The notes under the pieces are model-generated. The model was given only the letters and a program-made list of their open reading frames with translations, did not search any database and was not told the DNA's origin. Shown here one piece after another: positions 57,861 to 64,000 of a stretch of 64,000 nucleotides of DNA. The stretch is from positions 974,001-1,038,000 of the forward strand of contig CAMRHE010000502.1 of the NCBI GenBank assembly GCA_947044405.1. The letters run 5' to 3'. Positions within the stretch are counted from its first letter, which is position 1; the number at the start of each line of letters is the position of its first letter. The position numbers and the translations under genes were made by a program. The DNA comes from Leptodactylus fallax. Taxonomy: Eukaryota; Chordata; Amphibia; Anura; Leptodactylidae.

Positions 57861-59650
57861 TTAACCCCTTAAGTACACAGCCCAAAAGTGCGTTAAGGAC
57901 CAGGCCTCGTTTTTCAAAACTGACATGTGTCACTTTATATGGCAAGAACTTTGAGACGCTTTAACTTACACAAATGATTTTGAGATTTTTTTTCTCATGA
58001 CACGTTATACTTCATGTTAGTGGTAAATACTAATCAATATTTTTGTATTTATTTATAAAAAAAATAGGATATTTGATGGAAATTTGGAAAAAAAAATCGT
58101 AATTTTCAAAATGTGAGATTCTCTGCTTTTCAGACAGATAGTCATACCACCCAAATACATTAATAAATATTATCTACCATATCTCTGCTTTATATTGGCA
58201 TCATCTTTTAATCGTCCTGTAATTTATTTTGGATGTTAGAAGGCTTACAAGTGTAACAGCGATTTTCCAGATTTGCAAGAAAATTTCCCAAACTAATTTT
58301 ATAGGGACCACTTCAGTTCTAAAGGGGATTATAAAGTCCTATATATTAGAAACCCCCATAAATGACCCCATTTTCAAAACTACACCCCTCAAATAATTCA
58401 AAACAGCATTTTAGAAGTTTGTTAACCCTTTAAGCATTTCACAAGAATTAAAGCGACATTGAGGTGAAATTTAGACATTTCATTTTTTTCCACTAATCCC
58501 TTCATTTAGACATAAAATTAACACATTCTCAAAGGGTTAAAGGAGAAAATGCATCTCACTGTTTGTTATGCAATTTCTCCAGAGCACAGAAATACCCAAC
58601 ATGTGGGTGTAAATGATGTTTGGGCACACGGCAGTGCACGGAAGGGAAGGAGCAACACTTGACATTTGCAAAGCAGATTCTGCTGGAATAGTTTTCAGGT
58701 GCCATGTCTCATTTGCAGAGCCCCCAGAGTACCAAAACAATGGAAACCCCCTAAAAGTGAATTTATCAAGGAGTATAGTGAGCATTTTGACCCCACAGCC
58801 GTTTCACAGATTTTACTAACATTGGGATGTATAAATGAAAAATTACTAAAACATCAATTTATCCCCAAAGTTTTCATTTTCACAAGGGGTTAAAGGAGAA
58901 AAAGCACCCCACAGTTTGTTAAACAATTTCTCCTGAACACGGCAATACCCAATATGTGGTCATAGTCTGCTGTATGGGTACATGGCAAGTCTTGGATTGG
59001 AAAGATCGCTCTTTTACTTTTGGAGGGCAGATTTTGGTGGAATAGTTTTAGGGTTCCATGTCGCATTTGCAGAGCCCCCAAAGTACAATACAGTGGAAAC
59101 CCCATAAAAGTGACCCCATTTTGTAAACTACACCCCTGACACAACATATCAAGGGGTATAGTGAGCATTTTGACGTTATAGCTGTTTCACAGATTTTATT
59201 AACATTGAGACATTAAAATGAAAAATTACTTTTTTTCCAATAAACCGTCAATTTAGCCACAAATTATCCATTTTCACAAGAGGACAAAGGAGAAAAAGCA
59301 CCCCAAAGTTCGTTACACAAAGTTCGGTACATGGTGGGGCTCAGAATGGAAAGAGCACTATTTGGCTTTTGGAGGGCAGAAGTGGCTGGAATATTTTTCA
59401 GGTGCCATGTCCCATTTGCAGAGCCCCTAAAATACCAATACAATGGAAACCTCTCGAAAGTGACCACGTTTTAGAAACTACACCCCCTAAAAGATTGTAT
59501 TAAGGGGTATTATCATTTTGAGCCTAAAAATGCTTCCCAAAAGTTAATGTACAAAGTGAAAATTAAAGTTTTTAAAGAAATATTCAATTTCAGTGCCTAA
59601 TATGTTGAGGCCGTTTATGGCATCAGACACATGCACGCCTAAAACTATTA

Positions 59651-60025
59651 AAGGCGCAGCTCAATAAATTAGAATATCTTTGAAACGTTTATTTCTTTCA
59701 GTAATTACATTAATAAAGTGACCTCCTATATTTTCTAGATTCTTTACACACAGAGTCTTCTATTCCAAGTGTTTTATTTCTGTAAATGTTGATTATGGAT
59801 TACAGGTAATGAAAACCCAAATCTAATTAAATTAAAATATTGTAAGTTCAGTTCAGTCTTGTAAATTCAGTGTCACCTGCCAAGGTTTCCTAAGCCTTTA
59901 AATGGTCCCTCAGTCTGGTTCAGTAGGACACACAATCATGGAAGACGCTGATTATGGATTGTATTACTGAATTACTGAAATGAAGGAACGTTTCAAAGAT
60001 ATTCTCATTTATTAAGATGCACCTG
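59651..60025. mobile_element. Tc1-derived MITE (375 bp) in the right TTAACCCC copy
   Basis: The ends AAGGCGCAGCTCAATAAATT and the inverse CAGGTGCATCTTAATAAATG are flanked by TA (59649-59650 and 60026-60027). The left TTAACCCC copy shows the uninterrupted site at about 53805-53822 (CCCACTTAATAGTTTTAGG). Only a trace of internal sequence remains, with no transposase. Confidence 0.88.
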
Positions 60026-62205
60026 TAAGTGGGCTATCCCGGACACAAAAAAATTATATATGTAGGTATAAACTTCCCCAAGAAGTGACCCCATTTTGTA
60101 GGGGCAATTTTAGGGTCTCTGCAAATGTGACATGGCTATGTATATAGCGCTCCTTCACATCAACACTCTGCTGTGTGCAGTTTATTCCCATATGTATGAC
60201 ACTGGTGTACCCAGGATAACGTACTTAATGCCAATACTAATGTGGTATAAACTGCTGTTTGGGCACAGCCTGGCACAGAAGGGAAGGAGCGCTATTTTGG
60301 TTTTTGTAACACAGTTTGGTTTTTGGACACCATGCCACGTTTGCAGAGCCCCTGAATTGCCAATAAAGTGGAATCTGCAGACATGTCACCCCATTTTGGA
60401 AACTACACCCTCCAAGGGATTTATCAAGTGGTGTAGCGAGCATTATTAACCCTTAAGTGTTGCATTCTTTTAATTTCCAGAAATGAATGCGCAGCTGATA
60501 ATGAAAAGTTAAAAATAAAATTTTTCCAGAGATACGACATTTCACTGCCCGATATGTTGCGCCCAGCTTATGTCTGCACAGACACACACTCCAAAAACTG
60601 TTAAGCGGGTATCCTGGGAACAACAGCTTTTGGAATGTTCATCTCTGATACAATCCGAGCACAACATATTACACACTGAAATGACGTATTCCTGTAAAAA
60701 TTGTCATTTTCATCTTTCACCATCAGCTGCGTATTCATTTATGGATAATAAATTATAGCAACACTTGGGGGTTAAAAATGCTCACTGTACCCTGGATAAA
60801 TTCCTTCAGGGGTGTAGTTTCCAAAATGGGGTCACATGTCAGGGGATTCCACTTTACTGGCATTTCAGGTTTCTGCAAAGGTGTCATGGCGTCCAAAAAC
60901 CAAACCGTCTAAATCTGTGCTCCAAAACTACATGGCACTCCTTCCATTCTGTGCCCGGCTGTGCCCAAACAGCAGTTTATACCCACATATGACATTAAGT
61001 ACATTATCCTGGGTACACCAGTGTCATACATGTGGGCATAAACTGCAGTTTGGGCACACAGCAGGGCACAGAAGGGAAGGAGCGCTATATGGCTTTTGGA
61101 GTGCAGATTCAGATGTTTGCGATTTGCAGAACCTCTAAAGTACCAGTAAAGTGGAATCCCCTAAGGAGTGACCACATTTTGAAAACTGCGCCCCTCAAAG
61201 AACTTATCAAGGGGTGTAGTGAGCATTAGTATCCCAGACGTGACTGCACAGTGCATGGTGAAGAGTGAATATGTAAGCTGTGCGGAGTACATTGGGTACA
61301 CCATATTACCTACTATATCCCCAGTAGCTCCTATGATTGGGGGGTCACTCTGGGGGTCATTTATGGTGTATTTTCCCTTATAAGCTCTAAATCTGGGTGT
61401 CACCTGATATACGCTCGCACAGTTTATACATTCAGCCAGTTGTGTTCTAATGATTTGGCAATTTTGGGGGTTTTTGTCTTCACATTGTACAAGCTATATT
61501 TTCTTTTATTTTTCTGGTGATGTAGCCATATGAGGGCTTGTTTTCTGTGGTATGAGACGTACTTTGTGCCTATAACCTATTGTCTAAATTTAATTAATGC
61601 TTTCTTCATGGATTAAAGAAAAACATCAATTCTGGTATTGCTTTTTACCTCTTAATTTTTTTTCTGTGCAGCGTACAACATAAGTAACATGTTACTTATG
61701 CTTATGCTTTTTATGTGTTACTAATTTTGCAGAACAAAAACCTATTGGGGAAAGAAATAAATTATTTTTGCATCGCCATCTTCTGAGATGTGTAGCAATT
61801 TTTTTTTTCAGTTGACAGAGTTGGTTGAGGGCTTATTTTTTGCGGGCGACCTGTGCTTTTTATTGGAACTGTTTTGGGGTACACATAACATTTAGATCAC
61901 TTTTTATAGCATTTTATAAGCAATATGGTTAAAAATAATTATTTACTTGCTTTATTAAATTAGTATTTTTTTTTTATACGCTTCACTTCTTTTTTTTTCA
62001 ACTTTTTTTTTAATTTTTAGTGATGTCCCATTAGGGGACCTGAACCAGTGATGTACTGATTGCTGGTTCAGTACTATACACTCCAATACACATGTATACA
62101 GATGCATAGGCTGACTTCTTCACTTCACGGCATGATCAACCAGGTATGTGGGGTTCCTAGCAGTCCGGGGTCACTTGCCATACCCTGGGCTGCTGAAGAT
62201 ACATA

Positions 62206-63770
62206 CAGTGGGGAAAAAAAGTATTTAGTGAGCCACCAATTGTGCAAGTTCTCCCACTTAAAAAGATGAGGCCGGCCTGTAATTGACATCATAGGTAGAC
62301 CTCAACTATGAGAGACAAAACGAGAAAACAAATCCAGAAAATCACATTGTCTGATTTTTTTAAGAATTTATTTGCAAATTATGGTGGAAAATAAGTATTT
62401 GGTCACCTACAAACAAGCAAGATTTCTGGCTCTCACAGACCTGTAACTTCCTCTTTAAGAGGCTCCTCTGTCCTCCATTCATTACCTGTAGTAATGGCTC
62501 CTGTTTGACATTGTTATCAGTATAAAAGACACCTGTCCACAACCTCAAACAGTCACACTCCAAACTCCACTATGGTAAAGACCAAAGAGCTGTGGAAGGA
62601 CACCAAAAACAAAATGGTAGACCTGCACCAGGCTGGGAAGACTGAATCTGTAATAGGCAAGCAGCTTGGTGTGAAGAAATCAACTGTGGGAGCAATAATT
62701 AGAAAATGAAAGACATACAAGACCACTGATAATCTCCCTCCATCAGGGGCTCCACGCAAGATCTCACCATATGAGGTCAAAATGATCAAAAGAACGGTGA
62801 GCAAAAATCCCAGAACCACACGGGGGGACCTAGTGACTGACCTGCAGAAAGCTGGGACTAACATAACAAAGGCTACCGTCAGTAACACACTACGCCGCCA
62901 GGCACTCAGATCCTGCAGTGCCAGGCGTGTCCCCCTGCTTAAGCCAGTACATATCTGGGCCCGTCTGAAGTTTGCTAGAGATCATTTGGATGTTCCAGAA
63001 GAGTATTGGGAGAATGTCATATAGTCAGATGAAACCAAAGTAGAACTGTTTGGAGGACAGTGAATGCTGAGTTGCATCCAAACAACACCATACCTACTGT
63101 GAAGCATGGGGGGGCAACATCATGCTTTGGGGCTGTTTCTCTGCAAAGGGATCAGGACGACTGATCCGTGTACATGAAAGAATGAATGGGGCCATGTATC
63201 GTGAGATTTTGAGTTCAAACCTCCTTCCATCAGCAAGGGCATTGAAGATGAAACGTGGCTGGGTCTTTCAGCATGACAATGATACCAAGCAACGAAGGAG
63301 TGCCTTCCTAAGAAGCATTTCAAGGTCCTGGAGTGGCCTAGCCAGTCTCCAGATCTCAACCCCAAAGAAAACCTTTGGAGGGAGTTGAAAGTCCGTGTTG
63401 CCCAGCGACAGCCCCAAAACATCCCTGCTCTAGAGGAGATCTGCATGGAGGAATGGGCCAACATACCAGCAACAGTGTGTGCCAACCTTGTGAAGACTTA
63501 CAGAAAACGTTTGACCTCTATCATTGCTAACAAAGAATATAGAACAAACTACTGGGATGAACTTTTGTTATTGACCAAATACTTATTTTCCACCATAATT
63601 TGCAAATAAATTCTTTAAAAATCAGACAATGTGATTTTCTGGATTAGTTTTCTCATTTTGTCTCTCATAGTTGAGGTCTACCTATGATGACAATTACAGG
63701 CCGGCCTCATCTTTATAAGTGGGAGAACTTGCACAATTGGTGGCTGTCTAAATACTTTTTTTCCCCACTG
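62206..63770 (+). mobile_element. Tc1-like transposon, dead, in the right TTAACCCC copy
   Basis: The ends CAGTGGGGAAAAAAAGTATT and the inverse AATACTTTTTTTCCCCACTG are flanked by TA (62204-62205 and 63771-63772). Terminal inverted repeats are about 165 bp. Length is 1565 bp. The target lies in the GC-rich zone of the TTAACCCC element, between pieces matching about 51110-51180 of the left copy. Confidence 0.93.
62572..63580 (+). pseudogene. Tc1-like transposase with two nonsense codons and frameshifts
   Basis: The start [20 protein letters not shown] is at 62572. In the same frame TGA at 62707 (codon 46, where relatives have W) and TAG at 63022 (codon 151, before SDETKVELFG) interrupt the protein. 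A GAPRKIS basic hook is present. After codon 155 small deletions shift the frame: FQHDNDTKQ (63268) and the PDLNP-like [11 protein letters not shown] region (63350) are in different frames. The C-terminus [20 protein letters not shown] is readable to about 63580. Confidence 0.87.
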
Positions 63771-64000
63771 TATCTTGCCGTGGGTGGTGCTGAGGGGGGA
63801 TATTTAACATGGCGGAACCACTTGGACGCCGCTGTCATATTTGTCCGCGGCAACCAAGGGGTTAAAACCCCCACCCGCTTTGGATTCTGTCCGCTGGTGG
63901 GCGGCAGCTAATATCAGGGAAAGTTTCTTACTTCAACAAACTTACCCTGATATGGACATTACATGATCGGGACCTGAACCTATCAGGTTCCAATCATGTC

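Larger units (their letters stand above)
57862..64000. mobile_element. TTAACCCCTT-ended element, right copy (inverted, runs off window)
   Basis: It begins TTAACCCCTTAAGTACACAG and then follows the left copy backwards: the CGTTAAG...CACTTTATATGGCAA zone, about 385-bp units (58380-59500), nested inversions (about 60030-61210), the AT-rich zone, and the GGTTGATCATGCC-type zone near 62129. Near 63850 it shows AAGGGGTTAAAACCCC. The outer end lies beyond the window. Two Tc1-type insertions (59651 and 62206) and a deletion in the AT-rich zone distinguish it from the left copy. Confidence 0.6.

Noticed and set aside
50533..64000. One giant fold-back transposon with a 1.8-kb spacer
   Set aside because: The left arm has its own inverted ends and interrupts a hAT gene whose parts lie on both sides, which fits two separate insertions better than one fold-back element.

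Overview
The window looks like a piece of an anuran amphibian (frog or toad) chromosome. The evidence is a cluster of single-coding-exon class II-like olfactory receptor (OR) genes, all on the minus strand, embedded in Tc1/mariner, hAT, Helitron, Penelope-like and LINE debris plus satellites and trinucleotide microsatellites. The species assignment rests on recognising this repeat mix from memory and is not proven. The only host coding genes I can support are four OR loci: two intact (29178-30104 and 40128-41066) and two broken (6036-6970, one 4-nt deletion; about 18880-19772, frameshift plus loss of the 3' third).

The OR units share an architecture. Reading on the minus strand, there is a conserved TATA box (TATAAAAGAG), about 120 nt later a GTAAGT-type splice donor, an intron of 1.3-4.6 kb, an acceptor 19-27 nt before the ATG, then the coding exon. 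Modules occur at 723-859 (its gene lies left of the window), 8308-8437, 24360-24493 and 31614-31749. The intact gene at 40128-41066 has no such module. In the intron of the older units sits the same ancient Tc1-derived fragment.

Most of 8.5-46 kb consists of two related copies of one segment. Copy A (about 8478-28650) matches copy B (about 35281-45985) with the same order of OR, introns, microsatellite, Penelope-like end, LINE end and 3' flank. They differ by insertions (Tc1 elements at 13666 and 22290, a 36-bp VNTR element at 20390, a Penelope element at 25.3 kb), satellite length and deletions. Copy A starts inside a fragment of a Helitron 5' end, which marks a duplication breakpoint. A fuller Helitron (about 32865-35378) lies just before copy B.

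A 46/48-bp satellite occurs in five arrays near the OR genes. One array is enclosed by hAT-like terminal inverted repeats with a near-perfect 8-bp target duplication, so the satellite seems to be cargo of a non-autonomous hAT element. At 46-49 kb the satellite stands where copy B would be expected to carry an OR gene. A degraded hammerhead-ribozyme fold is visible at 37967-38013 in Penelope-like sequence.

The last 14 kb is different. Two copies in inverted orientation of a large, coding-poor element with TTAACCCCTT ends (50533-56057, and 57862 to beyond the window end) flank and interrupt a dead hAT transposase gene. The elements are built from roughly 385-bp tandem units and nested inversions, and the right copy carries two Tc1-type insertions.
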